NCBI GenBank assembly: GCA_902362975.1
Contig: CABIYO010000035.1
Span: 1 to 27,088 of the forward strand
Direction: 5' to 3'
From: Caryophanales bacterium
Lineage (GTDB): Bacteria; Bacillota; Bacilli; Exiguobacteriales; Exiguobacteriaceae
Length of the DNA stretch: 27,088 nt
In this document: positions 14,127-27,073 of the stretch, piece after piece
Position numbering within the stretch: position 1 is the stretch's first letter
Layout of the letters: every line of letters starts with the position of its first letter
The notes under the pieces: model-generated
What the model was told of the DNA's origin: nothing
What the model saw: the letters and a program-made list of their open reading frames with translations, nothing else
The model's database searches: none
Translations under genes and position numbers: made by a program

Positions 14127-15419
14127 ATGAAACGTTCGCTTGCGCTAGGGTTGTGTGTATCGTTACTTGCCATGCCGGTCATGGCGACAGAGAAAGACAC
14201 GTTGAAAGCTCGACAAGATCGACTGTCCAATGAGTTGGAGGAGTCGAAAAAAGCGCAGGCCAAGACGGATGCCGAACTTGAGATCACCGAGGCAGAGCGT
14301 GATGCCGTGAAGACGGAAATACACGTCGTCGACGACCGATTGAATGAATTGAGCGAACAGATCGCCATTCAGCAGCATGAGGTCGATACAGCCCGGGCAG
14401 AACTCGAGTCGACCCGCCAACAACTTTCCGTTCAGGAGGAGTACTTGGAAAGCCAGAAGGAACTCGTGAACGAGCGCCTTCGCGTTTTGCAAGTACATGA
14501 AGACACCTCCTATCTACAAGTTGTTTTTGAGTCCCGTTCCTTCGGCGACTTCGTGACACGGGCCATGACGGCCCGCACGATCGCTGAACAGGACCGGGAG
14601 CTCATACATAATTATATGAGTGAGATGGAACGTTTGGAGTCGCTCGAGTCGACACAACGTACTCAACTCTCTTTCGTCAAGCAAAAAGAGCGCGAGCTCG
14701 TCATCACCAAGCAAGACCTTGACCGGACGGCCGAGAAGAAACGTGACCTGTTGGTTGAACTGAACGAACAAGTAGAGCAGCTCGAGCTCGAAAAGATGAC
14801 GCGCAGTGAAGAGCAGGCGATCATGGCTGAACAGAACCGCATCATCAGTGAACAACTCGAGGCGATTGCGACTGCTGAACGAGAAGCTGAGGCGCGTGCC
14901 GCTGAAGAGCGAGCAGAAGCGGAAGCGGAAGCCCGTGAGTCGGAGGTCGAGGAGGCACCAGAAGTGACCGCATCAACCGAATCACCGACGAATGTGTCCA
15001 CGTCCACCGGATTCGTTCGTCCTGTGTCCGGTTATGTGTCGAGTCCGTTCGGTCCACGAGACAACCCGTTGACAGGTGTGCCGGAGATTCACAAGGGCAT
15101 CGACCTCGTCAATGCGTCTGGGACACCAATCGTGTCAAGCGCACCAGGTGTCGTCATCAAGGCGGCGCCGGCGACCGGATATGGAAATGTCGTCTTCGTT
15201 TCGCATGTCATCAACGGTGAGATTTGGACGACTGTCTATGCCCATTTGAATGCGATCACGATCGGAGCCGGTCAACAAGTGGCGGCGGGACAGACGGTCG
15301 GAACGCTCGGCAATACCGGCTGGTCGACCGGTCCCCATCTTCATTTTGAGTTACATCGAGGAAAATGGGCACCGGGACAGCCGAACGCGATTGACCCGGC
15401 CTCGTATATTGGATATTGA
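14127..15419 (+). CDS. Secreted M23 peptidase with coiled coils, EnvC/PcsB-like
   Basis: This 430-residue exported protein has a signal peptide (MKRSLALGLCVSLLAMPVMA, cleavage after residue 20), long charged coiled coils at about 22-125 and 150-270, an Ala/Glu-rich linker, and a C-terminal LytM/M23 endopeptidase domain at about 295-430. The zinc ligands look intact: H322 and D326 in HKGIDL, and H406 in GPHLHFE, with H373 in YAHL and H404 as catalytic support. It would therefore be an active hydrolase of peptidoglycan cross-bridges. The coiled coil is the part by which EnvC, PcsB or CwlO is held and activated by FtsX. The gene follows ftsX by 23 bases with AAGGAGGAG before its ATG. This suggests it is the hydrolase controlled by this FtsEX; that link is inference. 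Confidence 0.9.
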   Translation: MKRSLALGLCVSLLAMPVMATEKDTLKARQDRLSNELEESKKAQAKTDAELEITEAERDAVKTEIHVVDDRLNELSEQIAIQQHEVDTARAELESTRQQLSVQEEYLESQKELVNERLRVLQVHEDTSYLQVVFESRSFGDFVTRAMTARTIAEQDRELIHNYMSEMERLESLESTQRTQLSFVKQKERELVITKQDLDRTAEKKRDLLVELNEQVEQLELEKMTRSEEQAIMAEQNRIISEQLEAIATAEREAEARAAEERAEAEAEARESEVEEAPEVTASTESPTNVSTSTGFVRPVSGYVSSPFGPRDNPLTGVPEIHKGIDLVNASGTPIVSSAPGVVIKAAPATGYGNVVFVSHVINGEIWTTVYAHLNAITIGAGQQVAAGQTVGTLGNTGWSTGPHLHFELHRGKWAPGQPNAIDPASYIGY

Positions 15420-15422
15420 CAG

Positions 15423-15464
15423 AAGCGGACGCGTCCCAAATATGTGGAACGCGTCCGCTTTTCC
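15423..15464 (+). terminator. Rho-independent terminator of the ftsEX-M23 operon
   Basis: AAGCGGACGCGT (15423-15434) pairs perfectly with ACGCGTCCGCTT (15449-15460) over 12 bp, with further CCA/TGG pairing inside the loop, followed by TTCCTCTAGTTTTT. Confidence 0.9.
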
Positions 15465-15476
15465 TCTAGTTTTTGC

Positions 15477-15482
15477 TATACT
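15477..15482 (+). promoter_or_regulatory. Probable -10 element of the ctpB promoter
   Basis: TATACT matches the -10 consensus and lies about 40 bases before the ctpB start codon, just after a terminator. No good -35 is visible because that position overlaps the terminator stem. Confidence 0.4.
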
Positions 15483-15520
15483 AATGAAAAGACTTACAAA
15501 GAGAAATGAGGGACCAACCC

Positions 15521-16924
15521 GTGAAAAATTCAACCGCAGGACTACTCGCAGGCACAACGTTCGTGGCTGGGGCCGGTGCAGGCCTTGCGACGATGGCGTT
15601 TACAGACACATCGCTTCCCATTCAAACGAATGCGGAAGGCTGGGATAAAGTCGACCAAGTACGTGATTTGATTAAAGAACATTCATTACAGGACATCTCA
15701 GAAGACGATTTATTGACCGGCGCGCTCGACGGGATGACCGCAGCGCTCAACGACCCGTATTCGGATTTCTTGGATGCGGAAGAAACGTCACAATTTACGG
15801 ACTCGATTGAATCGAGTTTTGAAGGAATCGGCGCGACTTTGGAGAAGAAAGGAGAGGACATCTTAATTGTCGCTCCAATCAAAGGCGCTCCAGCTGAAGA
15901 GGCGGGACTTCGTCCTGGCGACATCATCACAGCGGTCGACGGAGAGTCGATCGAAGGGAAGGATGTACAGGAGGCCGTCCAATTGATTCGAGGCGAAAAA
16001 GGAACGACCGTCACGTTGACGATTCGCCGTGGCAGTCAGACAGCGGATTATGAGATCACACGGGACACGATTCCGATCGAGACGGTCTTCTCTGAAGTAA
16101 AAGAGAAAGATGGCAAAAAGATCGGGTATCTCCAAGTCACCCAATTCTCAGAACCGACCGCCGACGAGTTTCTCGAACAACTCGAGCAACTCGAGTCAGA
16201 AGAGATCGATAGCTTGATCATCGATGTTCGTGGAAATCCAGGAGGTCTCTTGCCTGCCGTCATCGAAATGGCTGAAGGGTTCGTCCCGACATCAAAACCG
16301 GTCGTCCAGATCGAGAATGCGGACGGGGAACGTGATGCACAAAACGGTCGCGCCCGTGAAGCAAAACCATATGACCTGTTCGTCTTGACGGATGAGGGTT
16401 CTGCCTCGGCATCTGAGATTTTGACTGGTGCGATGAAAGAAGGAGCAGGCGCGACCATCATCGGGACGAAGACGTTCGGAAAAGGTGTCGTTCAGACGGC
16501 GTTCGACCTAGAGGACGGCAGTAACTTGAAATTGACGACGAGCAAATGGCTCACGCCGGACGGGAATTGGATCAACAAGAAGGGGATCGAGCCGGACATT
16601 GAAGTGAAGCAACCGGACTACTTCAACGTGACTCGTGTCCTGACAGAAGAAGAGTCGCTCCAAGTCGGAGATTACGGTGACGCCGTCTCGAACTTGCATA
16701 AAATTTTAACTGGAATCGGCTATGAGCCAGGCGGTCAGCCAGGATATTACGGGGACACGATGGCGGACGCCGTGAAAGCATTCCAGACAGACAATGGTCT
16801 CGAGGCTTCTGGAACTGTCGATGAAAAGACTGCCTCTGCACTCGAAGCGAAGTTGCTCGAAGCGATTCAAGATGAGGCGAATGACGCCCAGTTGAATCGT
16901 GCGCTTGAAGAAGCCGCAAAATAA
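15521..16924 (+). CDS. ctpB: Carboxyl-terminal processing protease, S41 family
   Basis: This 467-residue membrane-anchored serine protease has an N-terminal hydrophobic segment (about 5-27), a PDZ domain (about 100-170, with LRPGDIITAVDG), the S41 catalytic core and a C-terminal peptidoglycan-binding domain (about 380-445). The Ser-Lys-Gln triad is visible as S296 in DEGSASASE, K321 in TFGKG and Q325, at the same spacing as in CtpB. In B. subtilis CtpB cleaves SpoIVFA during sporulation; here the substrate is unknown. I chose the GTG at 15521 because AGGGA lies 7 bases upstream. The in-frame ATG at 15506 has a poor ribosome binding site and would add five odd residues. The minJ-like gene follows after 28 bases. 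Confidence 0.92.
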   Translation: MKNSTAGLLAGTTFVAGAGAGLATMAFTDTSLPIQTNAEGWDKVDQVRDLIKEHSLQDISEDDLLTGALDGMTAALNDPYSDFLDAEETSQFTDSIESSFEGIGATLEKKGEDILIVAPIKGAPAEEAGLRPGDIITAVDGESIEGKDVQEAVQLIRGEKGTTVTLTIRRGSQTADYEITRDTIPIETVFSEVKEKDGKKIGYLQVTQFSEPTADEFLEQLEQLESEEIDSLIIDVRGNPGGLLPAVIEMAEGFVPTSKPVVQIENADGERDAQNGRAREAKPYDLFVLTDEGSASASEILTGAMKEGAGATIIGTKTFGKGVVQTAFDLEDGSNLKLTTSKWLTPDGNWINKKGIEPDIEVKQPDYFNVTRVLTEEESLQVGDYGDAVSNLHKILTGIGYEPGGQPGYYGDTMADAVKAFQTDNGLEASGTVDEKTASALEAKLLEAIQDEANDAQLNRALEEAAK

Positions 16925-16952
16925 CGTTGTATAAAAGAAAGGGTTGGACCGC

Positions 16953-18107
16953 GTGGAAGTTGTACGAATGAGTGTTACGGCTTTATTAACGTTGTTAGGT
17001 AGTCCGCTGTTTTGGGTGACACTCGTCGCCCTTACATACATATCGCTGACACGGGTCAAGCGAGAACGAGCCCTGTTTCGTTCGAGACGTCGCTCGCCGA
17101 AGTCGGAATGGAGACATTTCATCTGGCCAAGTCTTCTGTTAGCGGTCCTCTCATCGACCGTGACGATTTTACTGGAGACGACCATCACGTTTGAGTGGGC
17201 CGTCTCGTTCACGGTTCTCTATACACTCGTCGTCTTGACGATGCATCCGCGATTCTTTAATCCGGTGTTGCCTCTTCTCGTGTTGTTCGGGGTCGTCCTG
17301 TTGCGTGATGTCGTTGCATATGGGGCGCTTCGTGATTGGGTAGAATCACTCGCAGAGGTCGATTGGACGGTCTATGCGCTCACATTCGGTCTCGTCACTC
17401 TTGCGGAATCGATTCTCTTACGTTGGAACGGATCAAAAGAGACGTCCCCGACCTTGATCTTGTCGAAACGGGGACAGTTTATCGGAGGGCATGTCGTCAA
17501 ACGGATTTGGTTTTTCCCGCTCGTCGTCTTCATGCCACCGGTGTTCGGTCTCGACTGGCCGATGGTGCCCATCATTCTTCCGATTCCGATCGGGGTCAGT
17601 TTATTGTCGACCGGTGCATTACCGGGGACGCTCCTCGCGCGACTGAGTAATTATCGTGCCGGACTCGCTTTGATTGCCCTCGGTCTATTTGGTCTCTCGT
17701 ACGCGTTTGAGATTCCGTATATCGACTATATGTTACTCGCGTTGTTCGTTCTTTATGAACTTGGATTGCAATGGATCAAACGCGAGAATCGAGGAACGAC
17801 ACCTGTCTTCATCAATGGAAACCGTGGGGCGGTCATCGTTGATACGCTGCCGAACTCACCTGGAGAGGCGATGCAACTCATTCCGGGTGAATCGATTTAT
17901 AAAGTCAACGGGACGGTCATCACCGAAGGGCATAGTTTTTATGAGGCCCTCCAGCAACATAAGCCATACATCAAGCTGGAAGTGTTGAATCTGAACGGAG
18001 ACATCCGATTCGTTCAACGGGCGATGTATGAGACCGATCCACATGAGCTCGGGATTTTGTTCGTCGGGGAACCAACGAGCCCGAGAGTCCGCTTGCGTAA
18101 ACTGTAA
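16953..18107 (+). CDS. minJ: MinJ-like multi-spanning membrane protein with C-terminal PDZ domain
   Basis: This 384-residue protein has about seven to eight hydrophobic helices in the first 275 residues. A soluble C-terminal PDZ-like domain follows (about 290-375: RGAVIVDTLPNSPGEAMQLI, then GESIYKVNGTVI). This is the layout of B. subtilis MinJ (397 residues), which bridges DivIVA and MinD to position the division-site inhibitor. MinJ is also encoded close to ctpB and ftsEX. Sequence divergence is large, so the assignment rests on architecture and location. The GTG at 16953 lies 10 bases after AAAGGG; the in-frame TTG at 16944 would abut it. Downstream is a clear terminator. Confidence 0.75.
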   Translation: MEVVRMSVTALLTLLGSPLFWVTLVALTYISLTRVKRERALFRSRRRSPKSEWRHFIWPSLLLAVLSSTVTILLETTITFEWAVSFTVLYTLVVLTMHPRFFNPVLPLLVLFGVVLLRDVVAYGALRDWVESLAEVDWTVYALTFGLVTLAESILLRWNGSKETSPTLILSKRGQFIGGHVVKRIWFFPLVVFMPPVFGLDWPMVPIILPIPIGVSLLSTGALPGTLLARLSNYRAGLALIALGLFGLSYAFEIPYIDYMLLALFVLYELGLQWIKRENRGTTPVFINGNRGAVIVDTLPNSPGEAMQLIPGESIYKVNGTVITEGHSFYEALQQHKPYIKLEVLNLNGDIRFVQRAMYETDPHELGILFVGEPTSPRVRLRKL

Positions 18108-18134
18108 GAGTATCCGTCTTGGATACTCTTTTTT
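18106..18134 (+). terminator. Rho-independent terminator of ctpB-minJ
   Basis: GAGTATCC (18108-18115) pairs with GGATACTC (18121-18128) with the loop GTCTT, followed by TTTTTT. The stem begins right after the stop codon. Confidence 0.95.
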
Positions 18135-18136
18135 GC

Positions 18137-18165
18137 ATACAAACAGGGCACCCGGAAGGATGCCC
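18137..18165 (-). terminator. Probable terminator of glpFK
   Basis: GGGCA (18146-18150) pairs with TGCCC (18161-18165), with additional pairing of CC and GG inside. On the minus strand the stem is followed by TGTTTGTATG. It lies 8 bases after the glpK stop codon. Because TTTT also follows on the plus strand, it may back up the minJ terminator too. Confidence 0.65.
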
Positions 18166-18172
18166 TTTTGTC

Positions 18173-19705
<1,533 letters not shown>

Positions 19706-19727
19706 TCAAAATTATCAAAATTATGTG

Positions 19728-20435
19728 TTAAGGGACGAGAATGCCATAAACGAGTGCGGCGATGACAGCACCGATAATTGGACCGACAACTGGAATCCAT
19801 GAGTAACCCCAGTCTGATGTGCCTTTTCCTTTGATTGGAAGCACGGCGTGTGCGATACGCGGTCCAAGGTCACGTGCCGGGTTGATCGCATATCCCGTCG
19901 TACCACCGAGCGAAAGACCAATCGATACAATCAAGAAACCAACGATGAGTGGATTGAGTCCGTCTGCGAATGTGTTTGCCCCGAATGACAACAATGCAAA
20001 GACAAGGACGAATGTTCCGATAATCTCACCAATCAAGTTGTACGGCGTGCTTCGAATACCTGGAGCTGTCGAGAACGTCGCCAGTTTTAAACCAGGATCG
20101 TCTGTCGCATCATAGTGCGGCTTATAGTGGACATAAACCAAACATGCCCCGATGATGGCTCCAATAAACTGAGCGAGGATATAAAGTGGGACATCAGCCC
20201 ATGGGAATTCGCCTGCTGTCGCGAGACCAATCGTGACGGCAGGGTTGATGTGAGCGCCTCCGTAAATTCCGGCTGCGTAGACCCCGACCATAACGGCAAG
20301 ACCCCAACCCATTGTGATGACAATCCAGCCAGAGTTTTCCGCTTTGGAATGGCGGAGGACGACGCCGGCGACGACACCGTTACCGAGCAGAATCAATAGC
20401 ATCGTACCAATAATTTCACTGACAAATGCTGACAT
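19728..20435 (-). CDS. glpF: Glycerol uptake facilitator (aquaglyceroporin)
   Basis: This 235-residue membrane channel of the MIP family lets glycerol diffuse into the cell for GlpK. The two pore NPA motifs are NPA at 64-66 (GGAHINPAVT) and NPA at 185-187 (GYAINPARDLG). The Asp after the second motif (D189) is typical of the glycerol-conducting group. Six hydrophobic helices can be seen. I chose ATG 20435, which follows AAAGGGGAGT; an in-frame ATG at 20480 would add residues that lie at the promoter. A TATAAT box and a cre site lie directly upstream. Confidence 0.96.
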   Translation of the reverse strand: MSAFVSEIIGTMLLILLGNGVVAGVVLRHSKAENSGWIVITMGWGLAVMVGVYAAGIYGGAHINPAVTIGLATAGEFPWADVPLYILAQFIGAIIGACLVYVHYKPHYDATDDPGLKLATFSTAPGIRSTPYNLIGEIIGTFVLVFALLSFGANTFADGLNPLIVGFLIVSIGLSLGGTTGYAINPARDLGPRIAHAVLPIKGKGTSDWGYSWIPVVGPIIGAVIAALVYGILVP

Positions 20436-20478
20436 GTGATACTCCCCTTTCTCCCTTATCAAATTGACTTGCCACTTC

Positions 20479-20507
20479 ATTATATATCAAAAATGTAAGC
20501 GCTTTAA
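20479..20507 (-). promoter_or_regulatory. glpF promoter overlapped by a cre (CcpA) site
   Basis: On the minus strand TATAAT (20479-20484) is the -10 box. The expected -35 position is covered by TTAAAGCGCTTACA (20494-20507), which matches the cre consensus TGWAARCGYTWNCW at 13 of 14 positions. CcpA bound here would block RNA polymerase, giving glucose repression of glpFK. The leader is about 37 bases, leaving no room for a GlpP-type antiterminator. Confidence 0.65.
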
Positions 20508-20510
20508 ACA

Positions 20511-20828
20511 TTTTTTTTTAAAATCCTACTTTTCTCCTACAAATGTTCACATTTATAGCTGTAACCTTCACAAAAAAGGTCAAGGTCAGAGCGAAACGTT
20601 CACGAAGTGGATGGTTTTTTACGTATTCCGAGCATTCCAATTTACATAGGGACATAGTCCAATCGATCACGTGCAATCCCTTATGCCACAAAAATAATTT
20701 TGCTAAAAATCCAAATTTGATGATTTAGATGGAACAGGATGTTTCTTTTGAGACAGTAAAGGAAAAAGAAATGAACAATGGGTGGAATGAAAAAAGAAAT
20801 GAATTGCATTAACCCATAAGCTAATAAG
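20511..20828. other. AT-rich intergenic region between divergent glpF and uvrB
   Basis: Apart from the promoters at its two edges I see no gene or RNA here. Short open frames lack ribosome binding sites. A weak inverted repeat ACCTT/AAGGT occurs near 20565-20590 with a long loop. csbA, which neighbours uvrB in B. subtilis, is not present. Confidence 0.5.
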
Positions 20829-20857
20829 CGAATATTTGTTCGTGTCTATGGTATAAT
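20829..20857 (+). promoter_or_regulatory. LexA/DinR box and promoter of uvrBA
   Basis: CGAATATTTGTTCG (20829-20842) differs from the Gram-positive SOS box CGAACATATGTTCG at two positions, one in each of the less conserved places. It covers the -35 position of an extended -10 promoter, TGGTATAAT (TATAAT at 20852-20857). Binding of LexA would repress uvrBA until DNA damage. Confidence 0.75.
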
Positions 20858-20894
20858 AAAGACACTTATGAAATGAGAAGGTGAGGAGTATCTT

Positions 20895-22865
20895 ATGGAA
20901 TCGATTCCGTTTGCATTACAATCTGAATTTCAACCAGGAGGCGATCAGCCTGAAGCGATTCGACAGCTTGTCGAAGGTGTGAAACGAGGTGACCGGTATC
21001 AGACACTCCTCGGGGCAACGGGTACAGGGAAAACGTTCACTGTCTCAAACGTCATCCAAGAAGTGAAGAAGCCGACACTCGTCCTTGCCCATAACAAGAC
21101 GCTCGCCGGTCAGCTCTATTCGGAGTTCAAAGAGTTCTTCCCGAACAACGCGGTCGAGTACTTTGTCAGTTACTACGATTACTATCAACCGGAAGCGTAC
21201 GTGCCGTCGACGGATACGTTCATCGAGAAAGATGCGTCAATCAATGATGAGATTGATAAGCTGCGTCACTCGGCGACGTCTGCTCTGTTTGAGCGCGATG
21301 ACATCATTATCGTCGCATCGGTATCGTGCATCTACGGTCTCGGTAACCCGGAAGAATATAACAGTCTCGTCTTGAGTCTTCGTGTCGGGAAAGAGATGGG
21401 GCGTGACGAGATGTTACGTAAACTCATCGACATTCAATATGAACGGAACGACATCGACTTCCAACGGGGGCGGTTCCGTGTCCGTGGGGACGTCGTCGAA
21501 ATCTTCCCGGCGTCACGTGACGAGCAGTGCTTGCGTGTCGAGTTTTTCGGGGATGAGATTGATCGGATTCGCGTGATAGACCCATTGACGGGCGAAATCA
21601 TCGCCGATCGCGAGCATATATCGATTTTCCCAGCATCCCACTTCGTTACGAGTAATGAGAAGTTACAAAAAGCGATCGTCAACATCGAAGCGGAACTCGA
21701 GGAACAGCTCGAGAAGTTCCGTGAAGAAGGCAAGTTACTCGAGGCGCAACGTCTCGAGCAGCGGACGAACTACGATCTCGAGATGATGCGTGAGATGGGT
21801 TACTGTTCAGGTATCGAGAACTATTCGCGCCATTTGAACTTGACGGAGGCAGGAGCGACACCGTACACGCTACTCGACTACTTCCCGAAAGACTTCTTGC
21901 TCATCGTTGATGAGTCGCACGTGACGCTTCCACAAGTTCGGGGGATGTATAACGGAGACCAAGCCCGGAAGCAAGTGCTCGTTGATCATGGGTTCCGTCT
22001 GCCGTCAGCGAAAGACAACCGTCCACTCAAATTTGATGAGTTTGAGAAAAAATTGTCACAAGCCATCTTCATCTCGGCAACACCAGGTCCGTATGAGCTT
22101 GAACATACTCCGAACATGATCGAGCAGATTATCCGTCCGACCGGGTTACTTGATCCGACAATCGAGATTCATCCGATCAAAGGTCAGATTGACTACTTAA
22201 TGGATCAGATTCGCGAACGCATCAAGCGTGACGAGCGCGTACTCGTGACGACGCTCACGAAGAAGATGGCAGAGGACTTATCCGATTACTTGCGCGAAGC
22301 GGGAATCAAGGTCAATTACATGCACTCCGAGATCAAAACGCTCGAGCGAATCGAAATCATTCGTGACCTTCGTCTCGGGAAGTATGACGTGCTCGTCGGG
22401 ATCAACTTGTTGCGGGAGGGTCTCGACATTCCAGAGGTCAGTCTCGTGACGATTCTCGATGCGGACAAGGAAGGGTTCCTTCGTTCGGACCGCTCGCTCA
22501 TCCAGACGATCGGACGAGCGGCGCGTAATGCGAACGGACACGTCATCATGTTCGCGGACAAGATAACTGACTCGATGGCGCGTGCCATCGAAGAGACAGA
22601 TCGTCGTCGGTCGATTCAACAGGCCTATAATGAAGAACATGGCATCACCCCGCAAACGATTCGAAAGGACATCCGAGGGGTCATTCGAGCGACGGTCGAG
22701 GCGGAAGAGGAAGTACTCGAATCGCTCAGTACGATGAAGCCGGCCGACCGGGAAGCGGCGATTGCCAAGTTGGAAGAAGAAATGAAGCAAGCGGCGCGCG
22801 ACCTCCAGTTCGAACGTGCGGCCGAATTGCGTGACTTAATCTTGGAGTTGAAGGTAGGGAATTAA
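20895..22865 (+). CDS. uvrB: Excinuclease ABC subunit B
   Basis: This 656-residue helicase-like damage verification subunit of nucleotide excision repair receives DNA from UvrA and recruits UvrC for incision. Walker A is GATGTGKT (40-47). The damage-probing beta-hairpin is [12 protein letters not shown] (93-104). Helicase motifs [10 protein letters not shown] and [19 protein letters not shown] are intact. The C-terminal UVR domain (about 615-650) that contacts UvrC is present. The start codon follows GGTGAGGAG. A LexA box upstream indicates SOS control. The stop codon directly abuts the uvrA start codon, so the two are one operon. Confidence 0.98.
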   Translation: MESIPFALQSEFQPGGDQPEAIRQLVEGVKRGDRYQTLLGATGTGKTFTVSNVIQEVKKPTLVLAHNKTLAGQLYSEFKEFFPNNAVEYFVSYYDYYQPEAYVPSTDTFIEKDASINDEIDKLRHSATSALFERDDIIIVASVSCIYGLGNPEEYNSLVLSLRVGKEMGRDEMLRKLIDIQYERNDIDFQRGRFRVRGDVVEIFPASRDEQCLRVEFFGDEIDRIRVIDPLTGEIIADREHISIFPASHFVTSNEKLQKAIVNIEAELEEQLEKFREEGKLLEAQRLEQRTNYDLEMMREMGYCSGIENYSRHLNLTEAGATPYTLLDYFPKDFLLIVDESHVTLPQVRGMYNGDQARKQVLVDHGFRLPSAKDNRPLKFDEFEKKLSQAIFISATPGPYELEHTPNMIEQIIRPTGLLDPTIEIHPIKGQIDYLMDQIRERIKRDERVLVTTLTKKMAEDLSDYLREAGIKVNYMHSEIKTLERIEIIRDLRLGKYDVLVGINLLREGLDIPEVSLVTILDADKEGFLRSDRSLIQTIGRAARNANGHVIMFADKITDSMARAIEETDRRRSIQQAYNEEHGITPQTIRKDIRGVIRATVEAEEEVLESLSTMKPADREAAIAKLEEEMKQAARDLQFERAAELRDLILELKVGN

Positions 22866-25739
<2,874 letters not shown>

Positions 25740-25803
25740 GTATAGAAATGGTGAGAAACGGGAAGATAATTGACGTGCAACCAAATTGAAGGGGGAAACG
25801 AAC

Positions 25804-26973
25804 GTGAAACAAGAAATGCGTGAACTGATTCTCCAGCAAGTGAAGGAAGGCAAGATGACGATTGAGGAGGCGATGACACAACTCGAACGTCTCGAGCGAC
25901 TCGAACCAGAACAAGTTCAAGCGCTCGAAGATCGACAGGGTACAGAGAAGGTGGATGCGTATTCGGTCGAGTCACTCACAACGAAACTGACATCTGCAGT
26001 GGAGGGGCTCGTGACGAAACTTCGTGACAGCGACTTCTCCTTCAGCTCGAACTTTGGTCCGGAAGTGACGTATTCGAAGTCGTTCCCGTTCACAGGTAGC
26101 GAGATCTCGCTCGATCTGTTCAATGCGTCGGCGACGATTGTCTCGTCTGATGCGGAGGATTGTGAGCTGATTGTCACAGGTCGTCCACTTCGTCAACAAG
26201 ATGCGGACAAAGCGCTCGAGCAGTTACAGTCTGCGGTCAAACATTCTGTCATCGGCGATCGTCTCGTCGTTTCGTTACGCGACAAGCTCGTCCGGGCCCA
26301 TGTGGAACTGTACGTCCCACATCACCATTTCAACCATCTTCATGTCCAGACGCTGAACGGAGAAGTGCGTGCCGATGGTCTCGATGTCGAGAACGTCCGT
26401 GTGCAAACCGCTAACGGTCGGGTCGTGCTCCATGACGTGCACGCATCCGAACTCTTACTGAACACTGGTAATGGGACGGTCGAGGTCGAAGGCGTCGAAG
26501 CGGAACTCGTTCATGTCCGGACCGGAAATGGAGCCGTCATCGTCGATGGGAAGTACGATAAAGCCTCTCTCAAGACAGGGAACGGAAACATCCGTGCGGA
26601 ACTGGCGACAGCTCGTCCTGCCAAGTTCGAACTCGCGTCACTCGCCGGGAACATTCGACTCGTGTTACCACACGGCGTCGAGGTCGAAGGGGAACTCGAG
26701 ACGAACTTCGGTGGTCTGCACTGCTTGCTCGATGAGCTCGAAATCATCCGTGACCGCAAGGACGTCGCACAGCGTCGTCTGGAATTCTTGTCGGGTCGTG
26801 GTCAAACCCCTCGCATCGAAGTCGAGGCGGGGACGCGTACCGGTACGATTCATTTGGAGCACGGTTCGGCCTATACGCCATCCACATTCCTCGATGAGGA
26901 TAAAGTGGAACCGGCTGACCCGGTCGATCCCGTCGACCCGGGCGATTTGAACAATCCGTTCCATCAACAATAA
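25804..26973 (+). CDS. yvlB: DUF4097 family protein, YvlB/LiaX-like
   Basis: This 389-residue protein has no signal peptide or membrane helix. The N-terminal helical part (1-45, EMRELILQQVKEGKMTIEEA) is the short domain typical of YvlB-like proteins. The C-terminal beta-rich DUF4097 part contains five near-identical turns about 17 residues apart, LNGEVRADG, ANGRVVLHD, GNGTVEVEG, GNGAVIVDG and GNGNIRAEL (about 184-268), which suggests a beta-solenoid. It ends in an acidic Pro-rich tail with DPVDPVDPGD. Homologues belong to cell-envelope stress (Lia-type) systems, and B. subtilis yvlB also lies near uvrA. I chose the GTG at 25804, 8 bases after AAGGGGG, over an upstream TTG at 25786. The function is not established. 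Confidence 0.8.
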   Translation: MKQEMRELILQQVKEGKMTIEEAMTQLERLERLEPEQVQALEDRQGTEKVDAYSVESLTTKLTSAVEGLVTKLRDSDFSFSSNFGPEVTYSKSFPFTGSEISLDLFNASATIVSSDAEDCELIVTGRPLRQQDADKALEQLQSAVKHSVIGDRLVVSLRDKLVRAHVELYVPHHHFNHLHVQTLNGEVRADGLDVENVRVQTANGRVVLHDVHASELLLNTGNGTVEVEGVEAELVHVRTGNGAVIVDGKYDKASLKTGNGNIRAELATARPAKFELASLAGNIRLVLPHGVEVEGELETNFGGLHCLLDELEIIRDRKDVAQRRLEFLSGRGQTPRIEVEAGTRTGTIHLEHGSAYTPSTFLDEDKVEPADPVDPVDPGDLNNPFHQQ

Positions 26974-27025
26974 GCAAAAAGGTTGGGACATAACTAGCCG
27001 GTTTTAAAGATTTTTGATAAAAAGA

Positions 27026-27073
27026 GGGGTCCGGTCACCGATTTTCGGTGGCCGGACCCCTTCTTTTCTGTTT
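27026..27073 (+). terminator. Very strong rho-independent terminator after yvlB-like gene
   Basis: GGGGTCCGGTCACCG (27026-27040) pairs with CGGTGGCCGGACCCC (27046-27060) over 15 bp with one T-G pair and the loop ATTTT, followed by TTCTTTTCTGTTT. The preceding stretch from 26980 includes GGTTGGGACATAACTAG, which looks like the start of a dispersed intergenic element of Bacilli. Confidence 0.9.

Noticed and set aside
20560..20595. Inverted repeat ACCTT/AAGGT between glpF and uvrB, considered as a GlpP antiterminator or small RNA
   Set aside because: Only 5 bp of pairing with a long loop and no T tract; it is probably upstream of the glpF transcription start.
20610..20649. Short open frame between glpF and uvrB
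   Set aside because: About a dozen codons without a ribosome binding site.
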